64,000 bases of DNA from Aquabacterium soli (GCF_003933735.1 NZ_RSED01000008.1:124001-188000); one strand, 5' to 3'; positions 44,738 through 54,174 are shown, counted from the first letter of the stretch. Numbers and translations are program-made. Notes: generated from the letters alone by a model not told the origin.

Positions 44738-45811
44738 ATGAGTGCCGCTTCACTGACCGAATTGCTGGGCGTCGACCTGCCTGTGATCCAGGCGCCGATG
44801 GCGGGTGTGCAGGGCAGTGCCATGGCGATTGCGGTGAGCGAGGCGGGCGGTCTGGGCTCGCTGCCGGCAGCCATGCTGGCTGACGAGGCGCTGCGCAAGG
44901 AACTGGGGGCCATCCGTGCGGGCACGTCCAGGCCTTTCAACGTGAATTTCTTCGCCCACCGCATGCCAGCGTCCGACGCAGCCCGGGAGGCCGGTTGGCG
45001 TGATGCGCTCAGCCCTTATTACAGTGAGTTCGGGGCTGACCAGGCCGACATCCCTCAGGGGCCGGGCCGTCGTCCGTTCAGCCCTGAAGTGGCCGAGTTG
45101 ATCGAGGCGTTTCGCCCACCGGTGCTGAGCTTTCACTTCGGCCTGCCGGACGAGGCCTTGCTGGCGCGGGTGCGCAGCTGGGGCGCCAAGGTGATCTCGT
45201 CGGCGACCACGGTGGCTGAGGCGCGCTGGCTGGCCGAACGCGGCGTGGACGCCATCGTGGCCCAGGGCCTGGAGGCCGGTGGCCACCGTGGCCTGTTCCT
45301 GTCGGATGACATCGGCACGCAGGTGGGCTTGTTCGCCTTGCTGCCGCAGATCGTGCGTGCGGTGCGCGTGCCGGTGATCGCGGCCGGCGGTATTGCCGAT
45401 GCGCAGGGTGTGGCCGCAGCGCGTGCGCTGGGTGCGGCAGGGGTGCAGGTGGGCACGGCCTACATGCTGTGCCCGGAGGCCACCACCAGTGCCTTGCACC
45501 GGGCGGCGCTGTGCAGCGACGGCGCGGTTGAAACGGCCCTGACGAACCTGTTCACGGGCAGGCCCGCGCGGGGCATCGTCAACCGGGCGATGCGCGAGCT
45601 GGGCCCGATCAGCTCCGCAGCACCGGCTTTCCCACTGGCCACAGGGGCCATCGCGCCCTTGCGCGCGCGGGCCGAGGCCGCGGGATCGTCGGATTTCAGC
45701 CCTTTGTGGGCAGGCCAGAACACCAGCGGGTGCCGCGAGTTGCCTGCCGCGCAGGTCACGCGTGCGCTGGCCGCGGGCTGGGCGGCCAGTCCAGTGAACG
45801 CTGGCTCGTGA
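44738..45811 (+). CDS. Nitronate monooxygenase (2-nitropropane dioxygenase family)
   Basis: The 357-residue FMN enzyme oxidises alkyl nitronates such as propionate 3-nitronate. It has a TIM-barrel with VIQAPMAGVQG at the start, FNVNFFAH in strand 3, VSFHFGLP-like region (PPVLSFHFG), the phosphate-binding EAGGHRG segment and PVIAAGGIADAQG and GVQVGTAYMLCPE in the later strands. ATG 44738 is preceded by AAGGA; the open frame continues upstream to 44603 without family features. The last 56 bases overlap a pseudouridine synthase gene on the opposite strand. Confidence 0.9.
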   Translation: MSAASLTELLGVDLPVIQAPMAGVQGSAMAIAVSEAGGLGSLPAAMLADEALRKELGAIRAGTSRPFNVNFFAHRMPASDAAREAGWRDALSPYYSEFGADQADIPQGPGRRPFSPEVAELIEAFRPPVLSFHFGLPDEALLARVRSWGAKVISSATTVAEARWLAERGVDAIVAQGLEAGGHRGLFLSDDIGTQVGLFALLPQIVRAVRVPVIAAGGIADAQGVAAARALGAAGVQVGTAYMLCPEATTSALHRAALCSDGAVETALTNLFTGRPARGIVNRAMRELGPISSAAPAFPLATGAIAPLRARAEAAGSSDFSPLWAGQNTSGCRELPAAQVTRALAAGWAASPVNAGS

Positions 45812-46697
45812 AGGCGCGTGGCTGGCATGTCACCGGGTCTGTGAAGGCCAGGTGGCGAGCCAGCAGTTGCAGCGGGTGATCCCAGTTGGGCGTGGCATCT
45901 GGCGCATCCGCTGGCTGCAGCACGGGATAGATGCGGTCGTTCACGATGGGGATGCCCAGCGCATGGAGGTGGGCGCGCAACTGGTGTCGCTTGCCGGTGC
46001 GGGGGCTCAGCCTGTAGAGGCCCTGGCCATGGCGTGTGTCCAGCAATTCGATCAGCGTGTCCGAGTTGGGCTCACCGGGCACCTCGGTCATGGCCATGAA
46101 GTGATCGCTCTCGACCAGCCGGCTGCAGTGGCGCTGCGGCAAAGGCAGATCAGCCCGAAAAGGCGCAACGGCCTCGTAGACCTTGTGCACCTGCTGCTGG
46201 CGGAACAGCGCCTGGTAGGCATCGCGTGAAGCCGGTTGCACGGTGAAGGCCACCAGGCCGGCGGTTTCGCGGTCCAGCCGGTGCATGGGCACCAGCGTGT
46301 CGATGCCCAGGCGGCGCTTCAGGCGCACCAGCAAGGTCTCTTGCACATAACGGCCCTTGGGCGTGAGCGGCAGGAAGTGCGGCTTGTCGGCGATGACCAG
46401 GTGCGCGTCCTGGAAGACGATGTGCTCCTCGAACGGGATGGGGTGTTCGAAGGGCAGGGCACGCCAGTAGTGCAGACGGCTCTGCGGCCGGTAGGGCGCG
46501 TGGGGCGGCACGGGCTGGCCCTGGTCATCGACCACGTCGCCAATGGCCATGCGTTGCCGCCACCCGTCGCGTGACACCGCCGGCAGGCGCTCTGCCATGA
46601 AGTCGAGCACCGTGGCCCAGGGGCCGCTGGGCAAGGCCACGCTGCTGGGGCTGACGCCGTCGCGCGTGGGCAGGGGCGGGCGCGCTGGCCGGGTCAT
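45756..46697 (-). CDS. RluA-family pseudouridine synthase
   Basis: The 313-residue protein isomerises uridine to pseudouridine in rRNA or tRNA. The catalytic motif HRLDRETAGL supplies the nucleophilic aspartate, and the LPLTPKGRY segment plus the C-terminal LYRLSPRTGKRHQLRAHLHALGIPI are characteristic of RluA-type enzymes. A short S4-like N-terminal part may be present (WRQRMAIGDVV). The exact RNA position modified cannot be told. It ends in antisense overlap with the nitronate monooxygenase gene, and starts eight bases downstream of trhO, so the two RNA-modifying genes form an operon. Confidence 0.88.
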   Translation of the reverse strand: MTRPARPPLPTRDGVSPSSVALPSGPWATVLDFMAERLPAVSRDGWRQRMAIGDVVDDQGQPVPPHAPYRPQSRLHYWRALPFEHPIPFEEHIVFQDAHLVIADKPHFLPLTPKGRYVQETLLVRLKRRLGIDTLVPMHRLDRETAGLVAFTVQPASRDAYQALFRQQQVHKVYEAVAPFRADLPLPQRHCSRLVESDHFMAMTEVPGEPNSDTLIELLDTRHGQGLYRLSPRTGKRHQLRAHLHALGIPIVNDRIYPVLQPADAPDATPNWDHPLQLLARHLAFTDPVTCQPRAFTSQRSLDWPPSPRPAHA

Positions 46698-46704
46698 GGT
46701 CGGG

Positions 46705-47562
46705 TCAGCGGCGTCCCTTGGACGGCTTGGGGTCGACCGAATCGAGGCGCTGCGCACGTTCGAGCCGCCAGGCCTCGTCGTCGGTGTCGTTGTAGACCTC
46801 GTGCGCGGTGGTGTCGGTTTCCTGCAGATGCGCATCGAGCGCCACGCGGTTGTCGAAGACAAAGCATTCGCCCTGCCAGTCGCGTTCCGCATCGGGCAGG
46901 GTGTGCAGGAAATTGATGATGCCGCCGTCGAGCTGGTAGACGTCCAGACCCAGGTCGCGCTGCATCCAGGCACTGGTCTTCTCGCAGCGGATGCCCCCGG
47001 TGCAGTACATGGCCACGCGCTTGCCTTCGGCCTGCCAGCGGGGTGCCTGCTCGCGCAGGTAGCCCGGGAAATCACGGAAGTTGCCCACGCCGGGGTCGAT
47101 GGCGCGCTTGAAGCGGCCCAGGCGGTATTCGAAGTGGTTGCGGTTGTCGATCAGTACCACGTCGTCCTGGGCGATCAGCTCGCGGAAGGCCTGTGGATCG
47201 AGGTGGTTGCCGGACGCCCGCTCGGGCACGACGCCGGTGACGCCCTCGACGCCCAGGGCGACGATCTCGTCCTTGCGGTGCACGCGCACCTTCCAGAAGG
47301 GGCGGGTGGCGCAGGCGCTGCGCTTGAAGGGCATGTCGCTGAACAGGCCTTGCAGCCGAGGATCGTGGTGCATGGCGTGCTCGAAGGCGTCGAGCAGGTC
47401 GGCCGGTGCGGCCAGCGCGCCGCTGATGCCCTCGGGGGCCACCAGCACGCTGCCGGTCAGGGGTGCGACGAGTTCACGCAGCAGCTCGGCCATCGCGTCC
47501 GCATCGGGCAGCGGGACGAACTTGTAGAAGGAGATGTGCAGCAGGGCTTGGGGCTCGGACAT
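46705..47562 (-). CDS. trhO: tRNA uridine(34) hydroxylase (rhodanese-like UPF0176)
   Basis: TrhO hydroxylates uridine 34 of tRNA to 5-hydroxyuridine using molecular oxygen. The 285-residue protein has an N-terminal UPF0176 domain (LLHISFYKFVPLPD, VLVAPEGISGALA) and a rhodanese domain with the active Cys187 in MYCTGGIRCEK. Both halves are intact. The C-terminal tail is short and basic. It lies eight bases upstream of the pseudouridine synthase in the same direction, a coherent RNA-modification pair. Confidence 0.93.
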   Translation of the reverse strand: MSEPQALLHISFYKFVPLPDADAMAELLRELVAPLTGSVLVAPEGISGALAAPADLLDAFEHAMHHDPRLQGLFSDMPFKRSACATRPFWKVRVHRKDEIVALGVEGVTGVVPERASGNHLDPQAFRELIAQDDVVLIDNRNHFEYRLGRFKRAIDPGVGNFRDFPGYLREQAPRWQAEGKRVAMYCTGGIRCEKTSAWMQRDLGLDVYQLDGGIINFLHTLPDAERDWQGECFVFDNRVALDAHLQETDTTAHEVYNDTDDEAWRLERAQRLDSVDPKPSKGRR

Positions 47563-47585
47563 GGTGCCCCGATTGTCTCAAACCT

Positions 47586-47600
47586 CGGGGCCGGGCCCCG
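47586..47600 (-). terminator. GC-rich hairpin downstream of the chemotaxis receptor gene
   Basis: CGGGGC (47586-47591) and GCCCCG (47595-47600) form a perfect stem with a three-base loop, nine bases after the receptor stop. On the minus strand AGGTTTG follows, so the T tract is weak; some read-through into trhO is possible. Confidence 0.4.
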
Positions 47601-47609
47601 TGCGCTGCG

Positions 47610-49166
47610 TCAAGCCGCCTGCGCCAGCCTGAACACGGCCACGGCCGAGGCCAGCCGGTGGGCCTGCTCGCGCAGGCTTTCGGCGGCCGCAGCCGATTGC
47701 TCCACCAGGGCGGCGTTCTGCTGCGTCATCTGGTCCAGGTGGGTCACGGCGGTGTTGACCTGGCCGATGCCGTCCGACTGTTCATTGGCGGCGGTGCTGA
47801 TCTCGCCGATCGTGTCGCTCATGCGCTTGACGTTGGTGACGATCTCGGCCATGGCGCCGCCGGCGTTCTGCACCAGGCTCGACCCGTTGGCGATCTGCTC
47901 GACGGAGCTGCCGATCAGGCCCTTGATCTCGCGTGCGGCGGTGGCCGAGCGCTGGGCCAGTGCCCGCACCTCGCCAGCCACCACGGCAAAGCCCCGGCCC
48001 TGCTCACCGGCCCGGGCCGCTTCCACCGCGGCGTTCAGCGCCAGGATGTTGGTCTGGCAGGCGATGCCGTCGATCACGCCGATGATGTCGGCGATCTTCT
48101 GCGACGAGCCGTGGATCTCCTGCATGGTGCTGACGACCTGGTCGACGATGTCGCCGCCCTTGCCAGCCGAATCGCTGGCCTGGCGGGCAAGCTGGTCGGC
48201 GTGGCGGGCCGCGTCGGCCGTGTGGCGCACGGTGCTGGTCAGCTCTTCCATGCTGGACGCGGTCTGCTGCAGGCTGGAGGCGGTCTGCTCGGTGCGGGCC
48301 GACAGGTCGAGGTTGCCGGTGGCGATCTGCGTGCTGGCGGTGCTGATGCTCTCGGTACCGGCACGCACTTCGCGCACCATGTGGGCCAGACCGTCACGCG
48401 TGCTGGCCACGGCGTGCAGCAGGCGGCCGATCTCGTCGTTCGAATCCAGGTGCAGCTTGGCGGTCAGGTCGCCGGCGGCCATGGCGGTCAGCGCCTCGGA
48501 GGCCGAATCCAGCCGGCGGCGCATCGAGCGGCCCATGAAGTGCACCTGCGTCAGCACGGCCAGGCCCACCAGCAGGCCCACGCCCACGCTGACGGCGGCG
48601 AAGCTGACCGCCTCGGCCTTGACGGCGTCCACGTACACGCCCGAGCCCAGCACCCAGCCCCAGGGCGCGAAGCCGCTGACGTAGGAACGCTTAGGTTCGG
48701 GCTTCTCCTGGCCGGGCTTTGGCCACTGGTAATCCACATAGCCCGCGCCGCTGCGCTTGACGGTGGCGACGAACTCCTTGAACAGGTAGACACCGGCCGG
48801 GTCCTTCATGTCGCTGAGGTCCTTGCCATCGAGCGCGGGCTTGATGGGGTGGGCGACCATGCGGGGTGTCATGTCGTTGATCCAGACGTACTCGCTGCCG
48901 TCGTACCGGATGGCCTTGATCTCGGCCATGGCCTTGGCCTGGGCTTCGGCGCTGCTCATGCGGCCGGCCTTGCTCTCGGCCTCGTAGCGCTCTGCGATGC
49001 TCTTGGACTGCTCCACGACCGCCCGGGTGGCTGCCAGGCGCTGGTCCATCGAGGCGTGGTAGTGGGCGATGCCGGTGTAGGCCGACAGGGCGAGCACGGC
49101 CAGGGTGATGTTGGCGGCCATCAGGCGCAGGCGCCCGACGATGCTCAGGTTCTTGAAAAACGACAT
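47610..49166 (-). CDS. Methyl-accepting chemotaxis protein with sCache domain
   Basis: The 518-residue receptor has one membrane helix near 12-30, a periplasmic single-Cache domain (about 35-190, with [19 protein letters not shown] and [11 protein letters not shown]), a second helix at 191-213, a HAMP domain and a long signalling coiled coil whose tip contains [32 protein letters not shown] (split over about 385-420). Such domains often sense small carboxylates. The C-terminus lacks a CheB/CheR-binding pentapeptide. Start 49166 follows an AG-rich stretch. No other chemotaxis genes are in the window. Confidence 0.95.
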   Translation of the reverse strand: MSFFKNLSIVGRLRLMAANITLAVLALSAYTGIAHYHASMDQRLAATRAVVEQSKSIAERYEAESKAGRMSSAEAQAKAMAEIKAIRYDGSEYVWINDMTPRMVAHPIKPALDGKDLSDMKDPAGVYLFKEFVATVKRSGAGYVDYQWPKPGQEKPEPKRSYVSGFAPWGWVLGSGVYVDAVKAEAVSFAAVSVGVGLLVGLAVLTQVHFMGRSMRRRLDSASEALTAMAAGDLTAKLHLDSNDEIGRLLHAVASTRDGLAHMVREVRAGTESISTASTQIATGNLDLSARTEQTASSLQQTASSMEELTSTVRHTADAARHADQLARQASDSAGKGGDIVDQVVSTMQEIHGSSQKIADIIGVIDGIACQTNILALNAAVEAARAGEQGRGFAVVAGEVRALAQRSATAAREIKGLIGSSVEQIANGSSLVQNAGGAMAEIVTNVKRMSDTIGEISTAANEQSDGIGQVNTAVTHLDQMTQQNAALVEQSAAAAESLREQAHRLASAVAVFRLAQAA

Positions 49167-49329
49167 GGCTTTCCCTCTGGGGTGGGCGCAGCCAGAGCCG
49201 TGTGCTTGTGGTGAGAGAAAGTGCGCCAGGGCAGGGCTGCGTGCAGCGCTGGCGCGGAGATCGGCTCCATTGGGAATTTCGGCAAGTGCTGCCGTGGATT
49301 TACCCCTCGACACCGAAAGGGGTCGACTT

Positions 49330-49347
49330 TTTTGAGGCGCCTCAAAA
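49330..49347. repeat. 18-bp perfect palindrome between the chemotaxis receptor and the M20 hydrolase
   Basis: TTTTGAGGCGCCTCAAAA is a perfect palindrome without spacer, 20 bases after the M20 hydrolase stop and 164 bases before the receptor start. It could be an operator or part of a terminator; no assignment is possible. Confidence 0.4.
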
Positions 49348-49366
49348 CGGTGCGCGCCGGTTTGCG

Positions 49367-50629
49367 CTATGCCAGCAGATCCAGCAGCGTGCGGGCCACC
49401 ACCTTGGTCGCCTTGCGCAGGTCGTCGAGCACCAGGTGCTCATCGGCCCGTTTGGCGTTGGATTCGAACACGGTGCGCGGCCCCGCACCGTAGATCACGG
49501 CCGGCACGCCTTGCGCACAGTACAGGCGCACATCGGTGTACAGCGGTGTGCCCATGGTGGGAATCGGCTGGCCGAACAGGGCTTGCCCATGCTTTTGAAG
49601 GGCGTCTACCAAGGGCTGGTTGCCCGGCAGCGGCTGCAGCGAGTTGGCCAGCAGCAGGCGCTTGATGTCCACCGTGATGCCGGGGAATGTGGCCGCAGCC
49701 TCGGCGATCACACGGCGGATGTCGGCCTCCACCGCCACCGGATCTTCTTCAGGGATCATGCGGCGGTCGAGCTTGAGCACCACCTTGCCCGGCACGACGT
49801 TGGTGTTGGTGCCGCCTTCGATGCGGCCCACGTTCAGGTAGGGGTGGGTGATGCCCGGCACCGTGGACGTGATGGCCTTGTAGGCGGTGTTCTGCGCGTA
49901 CAGCGCATTGAGGATGGCGACGGCGCCCTGCAGGGCATCGACCCCCGTGTGCGGGATGGCCGCGTGGGCCATCACCCCATGCACGGTCACTTCCATCTGC
50001 AGGCAGCCGTTGTGCGCGGTGACGACCTCGTAACTGAAGCCCGCGGCGATCAGCAGGTCGGGCTTGGTCAGGCCTTGCTTGAGCAGCCAGCCGGGGCCGA
50101 GTTCACCGCCGAACTCTTCGTCGTAGGTGAAGTGCAATTCGACGCCGCCTTTGAGCTTGGGCGCGTCGGTCTGATTGGACAAGGCCTCCAGCGCACGCAG
50201 CGCGAAGCTGAAGGTGGCGAAGTCGCTCTTGCTGACGGCGCTGGCGCGGCCGTAGAGCTTGCCATCGACGATCTCGCCGCCGTAGGGCGGGTGGGTCCAG
50301 CCTTCGCCAGGGGGCACGACATCGCCATGGGCATTGAGCGCCACGGTGCGGCCTTGCTCGCTGAAACGGCGGCGCACGATCAGGTTGGTCAGGCTGGTCA
50401 GGCCGTAGTCGCGCACCTCGGCCTCGGGCACGGCGTGCTTTTCGGCCTGCCAGCCGAAGGCCTGCAGCAGCTCGGCCGTGCGTTCGGCGTGGGGGGCGTT
50501 GTTGCCCGGCGGGGTGTCGGTGGGCACCTGCACCAGCGCCTGCAGGAAGCGCACTTCCTCGTCGAAGTGGGCGTCGATCCAGGCGTCCAGGGCCTGGTAG
50601 TTCGAAGTCGAAGGAGAAGCAGCGGTCAT
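49367..50629 (-). CDS. M20-family metallohydrolase, last gene of the ureide operon
   Basis: The 420-residue protein is an ArgE/DapE-like M20 peptidase: [16 protein letters not shown] carries the first metal ligands, [15 protein letters not shown] the second, [12 protein letters not shown] the catalytic glutamates, and the dimerisation domain with [13 protein letters not shown] follows. The family hydrolyses N-acyl, N-carbamoyl or dipeptide bonds with two zinc ions. It overlaps the UraD-AllC fusion by four bases (ATGA) and should act on a ureide or its product, but no member of this subgroup has a known ureide substrate that I can name. Confident family, unknown reaction. Confidence 0.85.
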   Translation of the reverse strand: MTAASPSTSNYQALDAWIDAHFDEEVRFLQALVQVPTDTPPGNNAPHAERTAELLQAFGWQAEKHAVPEAEVRDYGLTSLTNLIVRRRFSEQGRTVALNAHGDVVPPGEGWTHPPYGGEIVDGKLYGRASAVSKSDFATFSFALRALEALSNQTDAPKLKGGVELHFTYDEEFGGELGPGWLLKQGLTKPDLLIAAGFSYEVVTAHNGCLQMEVTVHGVMAHAAIPHTGVDALQGAVAILNALYAQNTAYKAITSTVPGITHPYLNVGRIEGGTNTNVVPGKVVLKLDRRMIPEEDPVAVEADIRRVIAEAAATFPGITVDIKRLLLANSLQPLPGNQPLVDALQKHGQALFGQPIPTMGTPLYTDVRLYCAQGVPAVIYGAGPRTVFESNAKRADEHLVLDDLRKATKVVARTLLDLLA

Positions 50630-52437
50630 AGACCTTCCAGCAAATGCATGAACGCGTCGACGCACAGCTGCGCGTCGTCGTTGGTGATGGTTTCGAGCGG
50701 GTTGTGGCTGATGCCGGCGTTGCCGCCACGCACGAAGAGCATGGCCTGCGGCATCACCTCGTGCAGCTTCATCGCGTCGTGGCCGGCGCCGCTGGGCAGC
50801 TTGACCACGGGCAGGCCCAACTGGTGCACGGCGGTTTCCCAACGGGCCTGCCAGGCCGGGTTGGAGGGGGCTGCGGCGGCGGTCAGGGTGCGCTCGAGCG
50901 TGTAGTCCACACCGCGCCGTGCGCAGATGGCGGCCAGGCGGGCTTCCACGTCGGCGGCCAGGCTGTCGCGCTGGTGGTCGAGCGGCGCACGCAGGTCCAG
51001 CGTGAACTGGCATCGGCCAGGCACCACGTTGATCGAGCCGCCCGGCACGTTCAGCACGCCCACGGTGCCCACCGAGGGGCCGCTGGATGCCTTCAGATCC
51101 TGCGCGGCGCGCTCTTCGACATACAGCACCAGCTCGGCCACGGCAGCCGCCGCGTCCTTGCGGCGGTCCATGGGCGTGGTGCCGGCGTGGCTGGCCAGGC
51201 CGATCACCTCGCCGGTGTAGCGCGCGCTGCCGTTGATGGCTGTGACCACGCCCAGGGGCTGGTCGATCTCGTCCAGCCAGGGACCTTGTTCGATGTGGAC
51301 CTCGACGAAGCCCAGGTAATGCCCTGGATCCCGCTTGAGTTTGGCAATGTCGGCCAGGTCTCCGCTGTGGCCGGCGGCCTTCATCGCGTCGCGCATGGGG
51401 ATGCCATCCGCATCGACCTGGTCCAGCCAGCGCGGGTCGAAATCGCCGGTCAGCGCGCCCGAGCCGAGGAAGGTGGCCTTGTAGCGCTGGCCTTCTTCTT
51501 CGGCAAAGCCGACCACCTCCATGCCGTGCTTCAGGCGCTTGCCGGCGCGGCGCAGTTCACGCACGCAGGCCATGGGCACGAAGATGCCCAGCCGGCCATC
51601 GTGCTTGCCGCCGTTGCGCACGGTGTCGTAGTGCGAGCCGGTCAGCAGCAGCGGGGCTGAGGCATCGGTGCCGTGATAGCGGGCGACGACGTTGCCGACC
51701 GCATCAATGCTCACCTCATCAAAGCCGCAGTCGTCCTTCATCCATTGCACCAGCTGCGCGGCGGCGGCCTGGTGCGCGGGCGTGAGGTAGGTGACGGTGA
51801 GCTGGCCCTGTTCGGCATAGGGCGGCTCGCTGTGCACGGCCAGCTCATCGGCCCAGCCCAGCACCAGGTTGCCCTGCAACGGCTCTGCACCGAACTTGTC
51901 GTTCAGGCGGATCTCGGCGATGCGGTGAATGTTGCGCAGGCATTCGGCCAGCTCGAAATCGGCCGGCAGGCGCAGGCGGCGCGCGAAGGTGTCGATGATC
52001 TGCTGGCGGCTCAGGCCGGCGCCACGTGGCCCGCGCACCGCCAGGATGAAAGGCCAGCCGAAGCGGTCCTTGTAATCGGCGTTGAGCTGCTGCAGGCGCG
52101 CAAACTCATCGGGCGTGCAGTGCGTGAGGCCAGCCTTGCTCTGCTCATTGGTCGATTCGGCCGTGAGCTGCCCGGCCACGGCGGCCTTGCCGGCGAGCTC
52201 GGGGTGGGCGCGGATCAGGCCGAGTTGCGCATCGCGCGAAGCTTGGCGCACCACCTGGGCCAGCGCGTGCTTCAGGCCGGTCAGGCTGGTGAAGGGGCGC
52301 TGCGCCCACGCCTCGTGCGCGATCCAGGGCGAGTGCTCGTAGATGCCGTCCAGCGCCTGCGTGAAGGCGTCGATGTCCAGCGCATTGAGCTGGGGTATGG
52401 TCAGGGCAGGGGCGGGCATGGGTGCGTGGTTTTCCAA
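50626..52437 (-). CDS. Fusion: OHCU decarboxylase (UraD) + allantoate amidohydrolase-like (AllC)
   Basis: This 603-residue protein joins two enzymes of ureide breakdown. The first part (about 10-175) is UraD, which decarboxylates 2-oxo-4-hydroxy-4-carboxy-5-ureidoimidazoline to (S)-allantoin; LIRAHPELAGKAAV with its catalytic histidine and STNEQSKAGL are typical. The second part (about 185-600) is an M20 enzyme of the AllC/hydantoinase-carbamoylase group (LTGSHYDTVRNGGKHDGRLG, EEEGQRY, EVHIEQGPWLD, GGHDAMKL-like GAGHDAMKL). It overlaps puuE by 37 bases and the M20 hydrolase by four, so the three are tightly coupled. The two domains act two steps apart, with PuuE between them. Confidence 0.9.
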   Translation of the reverse strand: MENHAPMPAPALTIPQLNALDIDAFTQALDGIYEHSPWIAHEAWAQRPFTSLTGLKHALAQVVRQASRDAQLGLIRAHPELAGKAAVAGQLTAESTNEQSKAGLTHCTPDEFARLQQLNADYKDRFGWPFILAVRGPRGAGLSRQQIIDTFARRLRLPADFELAECLRNIHRIAEIRLNDKFGAEPLQGNLVLGWADELAVHSEPPYAEQGQLTVTYLTPAHQAAAAQLVQWMKDDCGFDEVSIDAVGNVVARYHGTDASAPLLLTGSHYDTVRNGGKHDGRLGIFVPMACVRELRRAGKRLKHGMEVVGFAEEEGQRYKATFLGSGALTGDFDPRWLDQVDADGIPMRDAMKAAGHSGDLADIAKLKRDPGHYLGFVEVHIEQGPWLDEIDQPLGVVTAINGSARYTGEVIGLASHAGTTPMDRRKDAAAAVAELVLYVEERAAQDLKASSGPSVGTVGVLNVPGGSINVVPGRCQFTLDLRAPLDHQRDSLAADVEARLAAICARRGVDYTLERTLTAAAAPSNPAWQARWETAVHQLGLPVVKLPSGAGHDAMKLHEVMPQAMLFVRGGNAGISHNPLETITNDDAQLCVDAFMHLLEGL

Positions 52438-53357
52438 TGGCGGGCGATGTCGATGCGGCGGCAGACCCAGACGTCACGGTGCGCCTGCACGTGGTCCAGG
52501 AAGCGCTGCAGGCCCTTGAAGCGGCCGGGCCGGCCCAGCAGGCGACAGTGCATGCCGATGCTCAGCATCTTGGGGCGGTCCAGGCCTTGCGGATCACCCT
52601 CGGCGTACAGCACGTCGAAGCTGTCGCGCAGGTAGTCGAAGAAGTGGTCGCCGGTGTTGAAGCCCTGCGGCGAGGCGAAGCGCATGTCGTTGGCGTCCAG
52701 CGTGTAGGGAATCACCAGCTGCTGCGCCTTGCTGCCGTCGGACTTGTCCACCGTCATCCAGAAGGGCAGGTCGTCGCCGTAGTAGTCGCTGTCGTAATCG
52801 TAGCCGCCGTGGTCGACCAGCAGGCGGCGCGTGTTGGGGCTGTCGCGGCCGGTGTACCAGCCGTGGGGCCACAGGCCGCCGGTCATCTGTCTGATGATGG
52901 CGGTGCCGCGCTCGATGTGCTGGCGCTCGGTGGCCTCGTCCATGTTCTGGTAGTGGATCCAGCGCCAGGAGTGGCAGGCGATCTCGTGGCCCAGGTCGAC
53001 GAAGGCCTGGGTGAGTTCGGGGTGGCGCTCCAGGGCCATGGACACGCCGAACACTGTGAGTGGCAGGCCACGCTTCTCGAACTCGCGCAGCAGGCGCCAC
53101 ACACCGGCGCGAGAGCCATATTCGTAGATGCCGTCCATGCTCATGTGGCGGGCCGGGAAGCTGGCCGCGCCGATGATCTCGGAGAGGAACTGCTCCGAGC
53201 CCGGATCGCCGTGCAGCACGTTGTTCTCGCCGCCTTCCTCGTAGTTCAGCACGAACTGCACGGCGATGCGGGCACCGCCCGGCCAACGGGCATGGGGCGG
53301 GTTGTGGCCGTAACCGACCAGGTCACGGGGATAGGGCTGGGTGCTGTCGTAGGTCAT
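52401..53357 (-). CDS. puuE: Allantoinase PuuE (polysaccharide-deacetylase fold)
   Basis: The 318-residue protein is a metal-independent-type allantoinase of the polysaccharide deacetylase family. It starts near YPRDLVGYGHNPPHARWPGGARIAVQF (split over about 8-34), the family's typical opening, and has HEIACHSWRWIHYQ with the conserved histidine. It opens (S)-allantoin to allantoate. The start at 53357 excludes an in-frame extension into the GntR gene; no strong ribosome-binding site is visible. It overlaps the UraD-AllC gene by 37 bases, placing allantoinase between the two domains of the fusion in both pathway and gene order. Confidence 0.92.
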   Translation of the reverse strand: MTYDSTQPYPRDLVGYGHNPPHARWPGGARIAVQFVLNYEEGGENNVLHGDPGSEQFLSEIIGAASFPARHMSMDGIYEYGSRAGVWRLLREFEKRGLPLTVFGVSMALERHPELTQAFVDLGHEIACHSWRWIHYQNMDEATERQHIERGTAIIRQMTGGLWPHGWYTGRDSPNTRRLLVDHGGYDYDSDYYGDDLPFWMTVDKSDGSKAQQLVIPYTLDANDMRFASPQGFNTGDHFFDYLRDSFDVLYAEGDPQGLDRPKMLSIGMHCRLLGRPGRFKGLQRFLDHVQAHRDVWVCRRIDIARHWKTTHPCPPLP

Positions 53358-53370
53358 GGAGGCAACAGGA

Positions 53371-54165
53371 TCAAGGACTACCGAGGGCATCTTCCAGGCG
53401 CAAGCTGGGCACACGGCGACGTTCTGTCAGCTGGCGGGCCACCGTCAGCAGGTGCTCATCGATCAGGGCCGCGGCCCGTTCGGCGTCGCGGGCCTCGATG
53501 GCGGCGAGGATGTCGGTGTGTTCGGCGTTCGAGGCCTCGGCGTCGTCGGCCGACTGGTACATCAGCGTGATCAGCGAGCAGCGCGAGACCAGTTCCTGGA
53601 TGAGTTCGACCAGCACCTGGTTGCCCACCACCTCGGCCATGCGCACGTGGAAATCGAACAGGAGCTTGGTGCGCGTGGCCACGTCGATGCGCTCCACGGC
53701 CTGGCGCTCTTCCTTCACGTGGGCCTTGAGCAGGCGCAGGTCGGCCGGCTTGAGCTGGGCGATCAGCTGGCGCACCATCTGGCCCTCGACCATGCGGCGC
53801 ACGGCGAACACCTCGCGCGCTTCTTCGATCGACGGCTCGGCGACGAACGCCCCCCGCGCCGGTTCAAGCCGAACCAGCTTCAGCTGCGACAGCCTGAACA
53901 GGGCCTGACGCACGATCGTGCGGGACACGCCGAATCGATCGCCCAGCTTCTGCTCGACCAGCTTGGCGCCGGGCAGCAGTCGGTGCTCGACGATGGCGCG
54001 GGTGACCGCGACCACGATGTGTTCGGTGCTGGAGCCCGAGGGCGCGTCGTCTTCGGTGTCGTTGGCTGGCATGGCGGTGGATGACACGGCTCGCACGGAA
54101 GCGCGTGTTGTTTGGGCCACCTCGTCGGTGGCCTTTGTGGCAGATTTCTTGCGTGCGACACTCAT
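53371..54165 (-). CDS. GntR/FCD-family transcriptional regulator of the ureide genes
   Basis: The 264-residue protein has a disordered N-terminal extension (about 1-45, threonine/alanine-rich), a winged-helix GntR domain (about 48-115, with GDRFGVSRTIVRQALFRLSQLKLV) and a C-terminal all-helical FCD domain with metal-binding histidines (FHVRMAEVVGN, EHTDILAAIEARD). It lies between puuE and uraH and begins nine bases from a TGTATACA-core palindrome, so autoregulation and control of uraH-puuD is likely. The same site upstream of the ABC importer at 35.7 kb suggests a wider regulon. The effector might be a ureide such as allantoin; this is inferred. Confidence 0.9.
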   Translation of the reverse strand: MSVARKKSATKATDEVAQTTRASVRAVSSTAMPANDTEDDAPSGSSTEHIVVAVTRAIVEHRLLPGAKLVEQKLGDRFGVSRTIVRQALFRLSQLKLVRLEPARGAFVAEPSIEEAREVFAVRRMVEGQMVRQLIAQLKPADLRLLKAHVKEERQAVERIDVATRTKLLFDFHVRMAEVVGNQVLVELIQELVSRCSLITLMYQSADDAEASNAEHTDILAAIEARDAERAAALIDEHLLTVARQLTERRRVPSLRLEDALGSP

Positions 54166-54174
54166 CGTGGTTAA

